DNA from: Anthoceros angustus
Lineage: Eukaryota; Streptophyta; Anthocerotopsida; Anthocerotales; Anthocerotaceae
Direction: 5' to 3'
Length of the DNA: 64,000 nt
Assembly (NCBI GenBank): GCA_010909165.1
Contig: MU008181.1
Location: 372,001-436,000, forward strand
Shown: piece by piece, positions 10,201 through 22,275 of the stretch
Numbering within the stretch: position 1 is the stretch's first letter
Layout of the letters: every line of letters starts with the position of its first letter
The notes under the pieces: generated by a model
Database searches by the model: none
What the model was told of the DNA's origin: nothing
Seen by the model: the letters and a program-made list of their open reading frames with translations, nothing else
Translations under genes and position numbers: made by a program

Positions 10201-13200
10201 CTTGCATCTACAGCCTCCAGAACCTAGATAACAAGCATTTGCAGAGTTGTGCTCATCAAACACAGTCTTATGAGGCCGTAAATACAAATGCCAATTCAAA
10301 GTGAAAGCAACAAAACCACATCATGTCTCACGCCCTCACCCGATCATAAGCAAGCTTTACAGATGACCAAATATAATCTTCTGCTTGCTTTGCAACCGCA
10401 GCCATTTCAGCAGATGGTGTCATCCTTGTGATCTACAGCCAGTAAAAAACCAATAAAGAACAACCAAATTGTCTGAGCAGGCTCAGTGAAATGTTCAGAC
10501 ACCTGGCTACCAGTAGGAAAATTATGTTGCAGCACCCAGGTCAGGATGTAGCACACACCCCAATGTGCTCATTTTCGTCTGCTATCAGCCTGCCCGACAC
10601 CATTGCCACTGTAACGATGGTATCCATCTTCTTCGGATCCTGAGTCACATCAAAACATCCATGGGATTCAAAAATACACATTGATTGGATGTCACTCCAA
10701 AACCCCAGGAAAAATCAGGACATGTGTGCTCACTCAGCACTTCGCTTTCAGAAAGCTGCAGGGAGAATGGATAAAGCTAAGCGCTTACACTGGCAAAGTG
10801 CACGTGATAATCATCAAGCCTTTTGTCAGCCCATAACTTGATAGGCATAAGCACAGACTGAATAAATGAATATTCCTGTGGTCCATCACTTCCCTCAATA
10901 GTAGTTCGTAAGCACTGCATATATGCCCTTTCCATTGCACTGCGCTGAGCATCCGATGCTATTCTCTTCATTTGCTGTGTAGCGTGCTCCAAAAGTCCTT
11001 GCTCACCTGTTAGGACATACTGCCAAGGGACAACCAATGAGAAGAAACCCACAAAACTGGCAAAACAACCGACAATTCTCTGGTGCGCGTGAAAGATTTG
11101 AGCTTTCGCTGACAGGCTTCTCTGAAAGGGCTAGGCAGCTATGAGAATGCTAACCTGCCGGAACAGAACCCAAGAGTAGCAGGTGTCATGAACTGTTTGT
11201 GTAATTCCTAAAACTTTCCAAGTCGATTTCAAAAGCTCTAAAATCTCTTCAACTTCCTGAAAGGCAGGAGAATAAGGCATGAGACACAACCACAGGATCA
11301 ACAATGCACCACCTAAACCTACCAGATAACTTGTTGATGCGACATACCTCAACAATCTGACCCTCATCCAGAACATCGAAAACACTGCATAGCAGCTTTT
11401 CATACAGCCGCACATTCAAATGGTAACCATCAGCCCAGTGACAAACTTCCCCAGTGTGATCCCTCCTATTGGCTCTTTCGGCAAGTGCACCAGCCACCTC
11501 TCTCAATGCCTTCAATGTTTCTGTTTGCTGTGCAGCACCTGCAGGCCCGGGGATAGACTGGAGAGGATTTCCATATTGTGTAAGCGTAATGTGCAGCCGA
11601 CTTGAGAAGACATGGTTTCACAATAAAATCTCAACTGGATAAGTTTTGCACCAATACACAAGAGCAAAGTTTTATACCTCAGCTTCTCCTAATCTTGTGA
11701 TCAACGACCTCAGCTGAGTTCCCAAACGATCCGTCAGCTCCAGCCTCACAGTCGGAAGATTTAGTAGACCTTCCTCCAGAAGATTTAACTGCATGAGAGT
11801 GATACTGTAAGAGGTCAAGATGTATGATTCCCACTTCACACAGACAATGAACCATGTCACCTCAAGCGTCGTACAAACCTGTCGCTTCTGCCACCGTAGA
11901 TACAACTTTCTGTCTGGGAATTCCGACTTGGAGATGACAGACAGCAGTTCAAGAGGAACTAGCAGGGTATCCATTCGCTTCCCAACTCTACCAGCCGCTG
12001 CATGCAGGAGGGCTTCCCTAGTTCGCCTGTCTGTAGCCTCAGAGATCTGCAGCACGACTAGAAGGCGTGAAAACTTTGTTCCTTTGCGTCACAATCTTGG
12101 CTGGATCAGATGCACATGGTGTACTCCCAGAGGTTTGAGTTAAACGTGAAGCAATTTGATACAAATCAAAACAAAAGCATCTAGCATATAAACAACTTGC
12201 CTCCAACTGCGTTCGCATGGTCTCCATCAAGCCTGCCAGACCTGTGGCCTTAGCAGGCTGCTGAGGCACAGGCTTGTCCGCCCTTGTTCGTGTGAGCTTC
12301 TTCACGAACTTTGACTTCTTATCAGATCTCCTTTCAACTTTACTCTCAACCTTAGCTGGTGAAATAAGGCCCCTATGCACAATTCCAAATGTCAGTCCTC
12401 TGTCCGGTGATGGACAGAAGTGGCTGAACGTCTGAAACAGCTGCTAAACCTGACAGACTGTAGACAGCACTGGCACCACCTTACCCAGCAGCACCAACTG
12501 ATACGAGTAAAACCTCATATGCAGTTTCTCTGAGATCATCATCCGACAAGCCTGCGCGAAAAAAGAAGGGCATTGATGAAAAGGCAGAGAGCAGTGGCTA
12601 ACGTCCAAGTACAGCTTTATGGAGCAAGGCTGTTGCGAGATGAGAGAGCATCAAAATAGGGCACCTGTTGCAAAAGGTGGGAGATTCACAACTAGATCAC
12701 TAGCGTCATTGAGTTGGCGCCTTGCAACTTCAACCTGATCATCCTCCGTATCCTCAAGGTCATCAACATCATCATCATCCCCAGGCACCTGTTGCGAGAT
12801 ATTGGACAAGGTGGGCCGAAGGGAGTACGATTTCCCTAACACAGGAGGTGCTAGATAAGGTGCCACAACCGGGGGCGGTGGCCGGTGTGGAGGAGGGCCT
12901 GAGACATCCGGATTGGTGACCAGGAAATAGACTTGTCCCAATCCTGAACCTGCCTGTCAAAATGCAAACAGCAGTCAAGATGAAAGATTTGCAGCCGCAG
13001 CAGCCAAGCACCACAGACGAAGCTGCCAGTACTAAAAGTGCAGCTGGCCGGTACCGTAGGAGGCAGACTCAGATCATCGTGGTACTGCTTTATCGCTTCA
13101 GCAAGGTCCACTGCTGCATCTGCATGAGCACGCACAGCGTGTGAACAACCAACCTCCCCTCCATAAGCTGTAGAAACCCAACACAGAACCCGAGTTTAAG

Positions 13201-13412
13201 GGACCCAGCGAGGAGAGCATACTCTTCCTGGCACAGTCCAGCACATAGTCGACACTGATCTGGTCCAAGTCCACATCATCCAGCGACACTGCGCCAGGGG
13301 GCATGACAACCTTCCTCAGCAGACTGGCGGAGAGCAGGAAGCTGAGAAGCTCCCGCCTGTCCCGGCGGTACCGCTGCAGGAGGTGGGTATCAGACAACCT
13401 GCAGAATGCCAT
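7234..13412 (-). CDS. PATROL1: PATROL1-like MUN-domain (Munc13-related) protein, many exons
   Basis: Plant DUF810/MUN-domain protein related to Arabidopsis PATROL1, which acts in exocytic delivery of plasma-membrane H+-ATPase and stomatal movement (family knowledge). Exon 1 (13412-13223) encodes LLQRYRRDRRELL and VVMPPGAVSLDDVDLDQISV, the diagnostic N-terminus. Exon 2 (about 13122-13055) gives AEAIKQYHDD, and exon 3 (about 12957-12665) gives VYFLVTNPDVSG plus a Pro-rich and acidic linker ending in LNDASDLVVNLPPFAT. Later exons carry VGKRMDTLLVPLELL, EVCHWADGYHLNVRLYEKLL, EILELLKSTWKVLGIT, LLAVEVHALARRDVTLFAPI, VDQFFDMKLPMRV, LPDERRSSEIN, ITKIIFWDMRE-like sequence and EFFIADGDGLPRGVV. The last exon (7413-7234) encodes DADTLLRVLCHR and ends FLKKQYKMSG. 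Order is fully collinear with the family. Roughly twenty short exons were not all placed exactly. No break was seen. Confidence 0.93.
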
Positions 13413-15033
13413 AGTGTCAAACCACTACCTTGCGGAGGCGAGCACGGGAAGCAGGAACACCCATAATCGACATGCACTGACTCAGGTGGTGGGCTCCAAT
13501 TGCAAGGCGGTACCTACCCTTCCATGCCGCTCCTGCGTGCGCTTCACACTCTAAAAGAATTCAGCAGCGCGGCCGGGCCCGGGAGGCCCAGAACGCATCT
13601 CCGGCCTGGAGGCAATCTGGAGCACCGCCCTGCACGAGATGGATGAGCGAGAACAAGGCAGCGTCTCCCACAAGAGCAGCAGGAGGCGCTCGTTCGAGTC
13701 CGAGTCCGAGTCCGGCGGGCTCACTCCACGCTCCATGGCCGGCCCGAAATGCGGGTCACAGAGACCCGGGAGAGCCCCATTCCCGGCTCATCAGTGTGGC
13801 CACCACGACGCAATTGGCAGCCCCGGCCTCGCTTCCCGCCCGGGTACAGTAGCAGCAGCAGCTCGCAAGAAGGACAGGACGGAAGAGGACGGGACTGGAC
13901 TGGACGGGACGGGACGGGACGGAACCAGTTAGAACAACAGGCAAAGAAATACGGGCACTGCAAAGACGACGAAGGCAAGTCGCAACTAGGACGCGGATGG
14001 GGATGGAAGGAAGGAAGCAAGGAAGGAAGGAAGGAAGCAAGGAAGGAAGGATGGAAGGAAGCGGCTGACAGCAATGGGAAGCAAGTTTGGCAATGGCACA
14101 GTCGAAGGCCCAGGTAGCAAGCGACTCGCGGTCGTCACTCGTGCGCTCCTGTCATCCGGACAAGAATATGACAACCCACGAAGACTCAACGTCCATGTAT
14201 GAATACAAAAAAGGGACTACATCCCCGCATCCTCCAGCTGCTTGCATATCTGAGTCCAGGGCAGCGGGACTTCCATCAGCAACGGCAGCTGCCCGGGACG
14301 GGGACGGGGACCGGGGTGCGGTTCGAACTGAACTGCCTTCCAAGTTGACGGCTGGCGGCAACCAATCCGCCTTAGCCACGCACACCGCCACTGGTTTCAC
14401 AGCTGGTTGGAGCAACTGGAACTTGCTGCATCTCCTTCCTGCCAACAATGTCACCTCGTCCCAACGTCCTGGTACCGCAAAGCCGCTGTCTCTGCTGCTT
14501 TATCATGAATGTGGAGCACATGGATTGCGAGCTGCATCCCTCACGGGGGGCAAGCAGCCCGGGAAAGGCAGCAGAGGAAGCCTCCCAGTCCTTGCCTAAG
14601 CTGATGACACTTTCGGTTACCACACTGATGTTAGGTGGGGAGGTGAAAAGCCAATTCTACATGGATAGATACATACACTACTGCGTCAGTCGGGATCTTG
14701 ATAGGGTGAGGTGAGGCTTCACTGGTAGGTAGAGCCAAAAGTGATGCATCAAGTCAGGGTCGCAGTCCAGCCCACCAGCACGCCTGCGCAATGTCTACAG
14801 CATCCAAATTCCTTAATATGTCAATCGGATTACCGGCAGGTGTACAAAAAGAGATTTTAGTACTACTAAAATACAGGGCGCTGGAAACGTGGCGGCGCAA
14901 CACACTTGTGTCTTCGCCACTCCAGCCTGCCACAGGTGAAAAATCTGAGCGGAGTAGAGTGCTCCCCTGCTCTGCTCTCCTCTGCTCTGCACTTCCTTCA
15001 CATGCTCCTTCAGGTGTATTCAAGGAGGGACGA
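13413..15033. other. Intergenic stretch: PATROL1 5' side and MOB1 3' side
   Basis: No supported gene. The interval holds the PATROL1 upstream region and the MOB1 3' region. It contains the simple-sequence tract listed separately and short open frames without recognisable domains or biased codon use. Confidence 0.6.
13885..14062. repeat. Simple-sequence tract: GGGAC-type then GGAA-type repeats
   Basis: A run of gactg/gggac pentamers near 13888-13925 is followed by ggaagg/aaggaagc repeats at about 14007-14060. The strand is strongly purine-rich. It lies about 0.5-0.65 kb upstream of the PATROL1 start codon. Confidence 0.85.
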
Positions 15034-16290
15034 TCAATACGGGAGGAAGATTGAGTCAATGAGCTCTTGCAATGGTGCAAGCTCCTTCTTGTCCACCAAG
15101 TTAAATTCCTGCAGTTGCAGATATGCCGCTGATTATTCCTCCCATCGGCAAGCAAGGCCCCAATGAAGTCAAACATAGGTGTGACGGCTAACTGCTTACG
15201 TGAGTGAAAAGGATGAAGTGCTTGAAGCAAGTGTTCAAGTGAGCCTCCTCTTTGAGGCTCACGATCTTTTGGAAGTGGGAATGATAGATATGGGCATAAA
15301 CCCGAAACAAACGTTTGAAGATGGTCTTCACAACCTCCCGGAAATTTGCTGGAAAGGGAGCCCCTGTATCATCATAGACAGTAGTTTGGATCAAGCTATG
15401 CAATCTTACTCGCCAGTTATGATCTCATCTACAAGCTGCTGAAGACATTACCAATTTTCTGGGGGAAAATAGCCTCGTCATCAAGCTGCCCTTCAATCCA
15501 ATCCATCAAGTACTCCACGTACTTCGGGGCAGATACCTCGATAGGCTTTTTGATTTGCACACCGTCTGCCCACCTATACTCGTATCTGGAACCAGAGCAC
15601 GACATTCATTTCATATGCTCGTTGCCATTTCCGCATATCTGGAGCAGGCACTCAAAACAAGCCTTACTTCGGTCCCGCAGTCATGGTGGGACAGTTCTCC
15701 GGCGTGCAGAACTCTGTCAGCGTCCCAAACAACAGGTTTACCTGGTTGAAAAAATCAACCGCTGCACAGCAACGTGGTGCGCAATTTACAACCTGCTCCA
15801 AGGGCCACTTAGCAAAACAACCGAATACCAGCTGCCATGCCCCAAAAGTAGACTTAACAACTTCAAAACATAGCGCCGGAGCACAAAAGTACGTACTGTT
15901 GACAGCGAGCCATTCTTGAAGATCCTCTCCTAAAGGGAGACGCACAGCTTCCCTTAGATTACCACTCCCAAGAGTAGCATCAATATGCTTCCGGAGCTGT
16001 GCTCCCTACACAACACACAGCCCCGAGAAACAAAGAGCTCACTCAGACCACGGACATCACCACACATCCCAAGCCCTAACACATGTACACCACAAAAAAA
16101 AGTCCGCCTCCAAAACTCATCCCAGCTCTCACCTTGCTTCCTGTGGGAGTGCTCTTCTTCGGCCGGAAAGTCCGCTGATTCCTGCACACAACCAAGCCAC
16201 TCCAAGTTAGCTCCGGTGATGGAGAAGCGCAATCCAGCGTGAAGCGGAACGGGGCCGCGGGCCGCACCTGCCAAGCCCAAACAGGCTCAT
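15034..16290 (-). CDS. MOB1: MOB1 kinase activator, seven exons
   Basis: MOB1 activates NDR/LATS-type kinases (Hippo-like signalling; in plants SIK1/MOB1 affects cell proliferation and auxin responses). Exons: 16290-16268, 16181-16133, 16005-15897, 15761-15668, 15585-15452, 15363-15200 and 15108-15034. They total 648 nt and encode 215 residues, the family length. The first exon is only 23 nt and gives MSLFGLG. Then follow NQRTFRPKK, GAQLRKHIDATLGSGNLREA, EWLAVNTVDFFNQVNLLFGT, the CTPENCPTMTAGP zinc-site segment, YEYRWADG, and VVKTIFKRLFRVYAHIYHSH, whose His pair completes the zinc site. The C-terminus reads NLVDKKELAPLQELI...FLPY. All introns are GT-AG. The gene looks intact and highly conserved. 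Confidence 0.98.
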
Positions 16291-16406
16291 TGCTCGAAAT
16301 GCAGCCGTGTCGACAAGCTGTTAAACCCCAATTCCGCACTGGAAGGATGGGGAAGTGCACTCTCCTCGCCTCTCCTACAACGGAGTCGTCAACAACACCA
16401 ACGGCG

Positions 16407-16409
<3 letters not shown>

Positions 16410-16438
<29 letters not shown>

Positions 16439-16440
16439 GG
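16410..16440. repeat. AGC trinucleotide microsatellite
   Basis: About ten consecutive agc/gca units lie some 120 bp upstream of the MOB1 start codon. In other frames the tract reads as poly-Ser, poly-Ala or poly-Gln, which creates spurious open frames. Confidence 0.85.
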
Positions 16441-16897
16441 GCTTCGTCACGGCCACACCAGCACAACCATGGCCCCTTCCTCAGAGGAGGCCTCGGCAAC
16501 AAGGGCCATGGATGGCGGGCGAGCACCACGGCCGGGTCCTCGCAAGGGAGAGCAACAGACGGCGGGGCAGTTGGCGATTGCCGGTCCCGAATCGCGGTTC
16601 ACGATCGGAGCGCTCCCTCGCCTCGGGCTCCTTCCCCGGGTTTGCTTACCCGGCGTTGTGCTTCGCAAAACGGGTAGCTACACGCAGGGAAGAGCCTCGG
16701 CACAGCATCATCCTCTACGCAACTCGTGTTCGTTTGTGTAAGTTTTGTTTCGCCAGGATATTCAGAAGAGGAAAACGACAAGAGGGGGAGTGGAGTCCAG
16801 CCAGGAAAGAAGACGATAAAAGTTACAAGGGGCTCGGAATTCCGCAGCCATGTCGTGAACGAATTTATGGTACAAAATCAATCTGCCTAATATGCCC

Positions 16898-19788
16898 CTA
16901 ATGCCCTGCTAGAGGCTGGGGAGGTGTTAACGGTCTTCGTTCCTGTCGAGTGTAAAGGGAAGCATATCGTCCACCACTGGCCAAGAGGGAACAATGGCTT
17001 CCTTCCTCGATGAGTCGACCTCCGTCAAGGAAGAGGATCCTGTCAGCTTTCTGCACTGTTTCAAGTCTGTGGGCGATGACAAGAACCTGACAACAGAAGA
17101 CATGTTAGGCATTGAAGTAGTCCTAAATGACCAGTTGAGAGTGGGCTAGATGATGAATGAGAGCGGATTATTCGAGTGGCCTTACTGTACGGTGCTCCAT
17201 CAGTCGGTGGAGTGCTTCTCTAACAAGCTTCTCAGAATGGTTGTCTAGGGCAGAGGTTGCTTCATCCAAAATCAGAATGGATGAGTCTTGGAAAACAGCC
17301 CTTGCTATAGCCAGCCTGAGTAGACGAGTGTCCAGCCGATTTTCAAGACACGAGACATGTGGTTATGGTAAGTCAAGGTTGCTGTTCAGTGACATGCATA
17401 CCTTTGTCGTTGCCCTCCACTGAGGGAAGAAGCTCGGTCACCGAGGTTTGTGAGATAGCCTTCGGGGAGCCTTCGGATAAATTCATCCGCATTGGCAAGT
17501 GCAGCAGCGTCCTCTACCCGCTTCATGTCGATGTCGTCGAGGTTGTCACCGTAGGCGATGTTCTCTGCAACTGTTCCTGTGAAAAGAGTCTGCACCGACA
17601 GAGGGAAGCCAATGGGATGGACGTTAGGGGTGTACATCACAAGATGATGTGAAAGCAAATGTTGAGTCTTGAGGGTTTTGCTGCTCACTGTTTCCTGTGG
17701 GACGATGGCCACTTGTCGTCTCAGGCTCTTCAGAGTGACGTCTCTAATGTCATTGCCGTCTATCTCGATATGACCTGGTGAGGATGACAATCGTGTCCTT
17801 CTGGTGTCATTCATTCATGGTGTTGGAAGCCAGGTGAAGAGGATGTTCGGTGCGGTTCAGCTTACCTTGAAGAGGATCGTACAGGCGTAGAAGTAACTTT
17901 GCAAGAGTGGTCTTGCCACCACCAGATGGCCCAACTAGTGCAATTGTCTCCCCAGCAGCAACAGTGAAGCTGACGTTAGTCATGGCCCGAGGTGACCTGT
18001 CGTTGTACCCGAAGGTTACACTGGAGAATCTGATATTCCCAGCAACCTTCTTCAAGGCTACAGCCTCTTCCTTTTCCTTTACCTGCATGGGTTTGGCAAT
18101 TATCAGAGACAACACGAGGCACAGCACCAGATTGCGTCAGGCAATGCATGAAACCTGCCTGGGTAGAGCCGGAAGCCAGATCGAACAGCCTTTCGATGGA
18201 GGGCTCTCCTTGCTTCATGTCATTGTATGCCTTCCCCATTGCCTGAAGAGGACAGTGAGAGGCCAGCTCTGGCAAGTAACCACCACAACAACAGCAGGGA
18301 CAGGGGAAACAAGCTGCACCTGAATGGGCTCCACCAGAAGTACCATAGAGGTGATGAAGGACACCATGCCCTTCCCATCAAAGCAGCCACACGAAATGAC
18401 CCATGTTCCTACGGCAAACAGCACCAAGGTGGTGGCAGCATAGACCGCCGTGATAACCTCAGGGATGAGAGCCTTCATCTTCCTCTTGTTCAGATGCGCT
18501 GTACGGTCTGCCAAAGCAAGTTTTTCAAATCGACTCTGCTCAAATGCTTCCGCAGCATGAGCTTTCACAACAAACATGGATGGCAGCACCTGCACCAGCG
18601 CAGTTCAGCGTCAGTCTTTAACATCCCTTGTGAAGAAAGCCATGCCGAAGTCAGGAAGCACATACCTCGTTAAGGTAGGCAGATAATCCGGCAGTGCTAT
18701 CCTGCCCCTTCCTGGAGAGCTCCCTCAACTTCTCCCCCAATTTGGCTATGGCTAACGACATGCAGGGAATGACCTGTAAAACCCACAAAACGAGCACAGC
18801 TCAGACACCTCCAACAACACGACATCTTCAAACAGCATCAAGCAAGCCCACGCCACCCTCATACCGATACAGTTGCAATTGTGAGCAGAGGGCTCAACAT
18901 CACCATCCTTGCACCCATAGCCACCAGCTGAAACCCGCTGGGCACAACCAGCTGCACATCCAATCCACAAAAACTGTCAGCCCACAACTACCCACCCTCT
19001 TCCACCACATCCTGTATCATCCCAAGCAACCCAAACCACTAACTCCATCGCCCACTCACATGTAGCAGCGCATAGACAGTGTCAGCAGCGTCGTCCGCCT
19101 CCGAGGTCATCCTAAACGCAATGTCGCCACCAGGCACGCCCCCAAGCCCTTCGAAGTACCCCATATCCCGACCCAGCACCTTCCCAAACACGTGCCTCCT
19201 GACCTGGTACGCCACATTCAACGCAGACTCCCAGAGCAGCGTCTGCTGCCAGTACTGCGCCACGGACCGCACGCCCACCAGAACCAGTGCCCACGCAGCC
19301 CGCCTCCCCAGCCTCCCCAGGTCCCCCTGCGACAGCAAATTCGAGAGCTCCCCCACCTGCGGCACCAACAGGAAGAGCGCCCCCACGGCAATCGCAGTGC
19401 AAACCCACGCTCTGAAGATCAGCGCCCGCTGCGGGAGCAGGAAGGGGACGATCTTGGGATACGTGTTCCTGAGCAGCGGGAGGAATCGATCCCACGACCT
19501 TGCTTCCCCCTCCTCCCGCTGCCCAACACCCACAACACCCGCAACACCCGCCCGGACCACAACCCATCGCCCGCGCTTCCGTTGCCTAGCCGCCAACCGA
19601 GACCGCGGGAGCCAGGAGGGCGGCAGCGCGCGACCCAACTCCTGATAGCTCCACACCAACCTGTGGTGCACTCTGCCGATCCCGCCCACACTCCTCCGGG
19701 TGCTACAAGCCCGCGGGACCGTCGGGATCCCGCCATCCGGTCTCCAGGCGGCCCCCAATCGCGCATTCACGACCCACGCTGCCGACAT
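16898..19788 (-). CDS. ABCB29: Chloroplast ABC transporter, ABCB29-like half transporter
   Basis: Half-size ABCB transporter (one membrane domain plus one ATPase domain), probably in the plastid envelope; substrate unknown. Exon 1 (19788 to about 19065) has an Arg/Ser-rich transit-peptide-like N-terminus, then membrane helices ([19 protein letters not shown]) and [23 protein letters not shown]. Further exons add [12 protein letters not shown] and [20 protein letters not shown]. The nucleotide-binding domain shows Walker [21 protein letters not shown], the Q-loop segment QVAIVPQET, signature LSGGQRQR, Walker [13 protein letters not shown] and the switch His in [11 protein letters not shown]. 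The last exon reads through [12 protein letters not shown] to a stop at 16898. Walker A has GGGK in place of the common GSGK. Assignment to ABCB29 rather than ABCB28 rests on the N-terminal half and is moderately sure. Confidence 0.88.
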
Positions 19789-20225
19789 GGTGGGCTGCGG
19801 ATCGTGACCCCGGAGAAAGCGTGCTGGCGCGGCCTACACAGCCTGGTGATTCCCAGTCCTGCGACCTCGCCAGCGGAGAGGGAACCGCGGCGTTCCTCCG
19901 GAGCCCGGGCCGGCACATTCCCGCTTCGGCTCCAGCTGCACCATACTTCGCCTGCCGCGTCCAAGAGCCCCTGAGGGAGAGGGACGCCGCAATTGTGCCA
20001 CCTCTGTCGCAGCCCGGGATTCCTCTCCTTGCTTCCCTGATGCTTCTTCTTGCTCCGCATAGCTGGTCCGCCATGCTGCGGGTATGTACCATGCTGGGGT
20101 CGTCGACGCGTGCGGGGAATGCGCCAATGGGATGCATGGGGCATGACCCAGCGGAGACTCATGCGCCCATCCCGGGCCACTTGCCCGACTCGTGACTCCT
20201 GTGCCGTCCCGCCCGTCTCCGCGTT

Positions 20226-20241
20226 CCCGCACGTGTGCGGG
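20226..20241. promoter_or_regulatory. Palindrome centred on a G-box-type CACGTG core
   Basis: The sequence cccgcacgtgtgcggg has 7-bp inverted arms around a central gt and contains CACGTG, a binding core of plant bZIP and bHLH factors. It lies about 440 bp upstream of the ABCB29-like start codon. A regulatory role is inferred only. Confidence 0.35.
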
Positions 20242-20517
20242 CCGTGCGATCACATGACTGTGGCGTGCAACGGCCGTTGCTGGGCTGGTTGGCAAGTGTG
20301 TCTGGCAAACAGGAGGCGGGAGATCGAACCCTCCAGCAGAATATTAGCTGTTATCGGTGGAACATTAGCTGGTACCGGCGGAACATTAGCGGTTACATTA
20401 GTTCTTCCGGTTACCGTCATAAGCAACCTTGTATAAGGCATGAGGTTGTCCAAGCTACTATGAGTAGCTTGGATGCATCATAAGCATTCAAAGTGATACC
20501 CCAATTTTAGACAGATT

Positions 20518-20549
20518 TGAGTGAGCCCAATACACTTTGGGCTCACTCA
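20518..20549. repeat. Short hairpin inverted repeat
   Basis: Thirteen-base arms (tgagtgagcccaa / ttgggctcactca) flank a 6-base loop. It immediately precedes the first unit of the 301-nt tandem duplication and may mark an element end. Confidence 0.75.
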
Positions 20550-20551
20550 TG

Positions 20552-21145
20552 CTTGCACAATTGCAGCCACAAAAATGTTCAAGTTTGCGCCACACCTCAT
20601 GGTGGGAGCTCTCAAAACACCTACCTACAAAATCAAGTACAAAATCACCTACAAACCATGCTCCACTCAATTTGGAAAGAGCTGCAGAATAGGACCTCCA
20701 TCTTCCTGTGCCGCCGAGCGTGGCCCTTGCGCTTCCGAGTTTGAGGCGCCGCACGCCCCGAGGGGAAGAGCCCCAACGGGAAGAGGCAAGTGCTGATCGT
20801 GCCATAGCATGGCAGGTAGCCACAGCCGAAATTGGAGGCGCAGGGAATGCCTCTTGCACAATTGCAGCCACAAAAATGTTCAAGTTTGCACTCCCACCTC
20901 ATGGTGGGAGCTCTCAAAACACCTACCTACAAAAACAAGTACAAAACCACCTACAAACCATGCTCCACTTAATCTGGAAAGAGCTGCAGAACAGGGCCTC
21001 CATCCTCCTGTGCCGCCGAGCGTGGCCCTTGCGCTTCCGAGTTCGGAGGCCGCCACAGCACTGAGGGGAAGAGCCCCAACGGGAAGAGGCAAGTACTGTA
21101 CATAGCATGGCGAGGCTGGCCGTTGAAATTGGAGGTGGAGCAACT
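20552..21145. repeat. 301-nt tandem duplication
   Basis: The unit starting cttgcacaattgcagccac at 20552 recurs at 20853 with few changes over most of its length, including ctcatggtgggagctctc and the tgccgccgagcgtggccc block. The second copy decays after about 21100. Open frames crossing the units are repeat shadows. Confidence 0.85.
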
Positions 21146-21834
21146 CGCATTCCCTGCATGAAAGGGTATGGCTGGGGTGGGGAAAGGGAGGGTCAAGGTG
21201 GCGGCAAGAGGGGAGGGGTCTCGGGTGTCCACCACCTTCAGACATGGATGCAGCAGCCTGCATGGCTGCTCATGTATTCCATGAACGTAGCTGCACTTGG
21301 GCTTCTCCCTGTCTGCATGTTAGGGGCACTCGCGAGCATCTTTTCCATCATGTCCTCCACCTCTATGCATTGCAACCTAAGGTCACGCACCTTCTCCACG
21401 ACCTCAAGGAGCGTGGACATGGCGCCGCTCATCATGGCTGCATCAATAGCAACCAAGGATGAGCGTGTGGATGCCATAATGCCCCAGAACTCCTAGGGCG
21501 CAGGCTCTTGATGGCCGACTTGGGTGGTGCCTGCCCCATCCCTGCTGGTGCTGGCACAAGCTACTCCTCGCGGCCGGAGCACTGGAGTTCGCACCTTCGG
21601 CCTCGTCCCCCCTTCCATCTTCCTCCTTCCTTGCTTGTGTCCGCCTCGGGGCTTGAGTTTGCCGCCGCCGTAGTTCGGCTGCACCCGCTTCTTCTTGTGG
21701 CCACACACGCTAGCAACCCAACCCTAGCCCAATGTGGTCATGCGTGACATAACGAAATAATTCCGCCGTATGCGGCGGGACTATTTGTTTGTGTCCACAA
21801 CCCTAAAAAAATGTGGATGGCGCGTGACCAGAAC

Positions 21835-22050
21835 GGTATTCCATAGGTAGGTCATGGGCATGTGTAGATATAATGAAAATGATTAGAGTACAAATGATAT
21901 GCCTAACAAGGTGGGTAAACATCTGTTCCCAAAGGTGGCCTCGGTATTCCATAGGTAGGTCATGGGCATGTGTAGATATAATGAAAATGATTAGAGTACA
22001 AATGATATGCCTAACAAGGTGGGTAAACATCTCTTCCCAAAGGTGGCCTG
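21835..22050. repeat. 108-nt tandem duplication
   Basis: Two almost identical 108-nt units begin at 21835 and 21943 with ggtattccataggtaggtc. Because 108 is a multiple of three, a minus-strand frame reads through both units as a 36-residue repeat, which is probably fortuitous. Confidence 0.9.
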
Positions 22051-22275
22051 AGCTGCACTGGACATCATAGCAGCGGCAATGTTGCAGCCTTCCAAGCTCC
22101 GCATTATGGATACAAAGCTAGCAAGCAGAACTGATGATCATCCAGACATTGCAGTTGCTTGACAAAGTCTTTTGCAGAGGCAAGCATTTTTGTTTTAGGC
22201 TGCACCGGAGAATGACAAAATAGGGGGTATATAATGACAAGTTATCTCCCTGGCGGCAGGGGCAGAATGCTGGAC

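Larger units (their letters stand above)
19789..22275. other. Repeat-rich intergenic region without a supported gene
   Basis: This 2.5-kb gap separates ABCB29-like and VTI1. It holds a G-box-centred palindrome, short repeats with gaacattagc/ggttac motifs near 20338-20415, the 301-nt tandem duplication and the 108-nt tandem duplication listed separately. A minus-strand open frame at 21238-21477 (79 codons, predicted helical) has no recognisable family. Confidence 0.6.

Noticed and set aside
21238-21706. Transposon-associated SANT/Myb-like protein on the minus strand
   Set aside because: Two short helical frames in tandem show no SANT residues or catalytic motif, so I left them unassigned.
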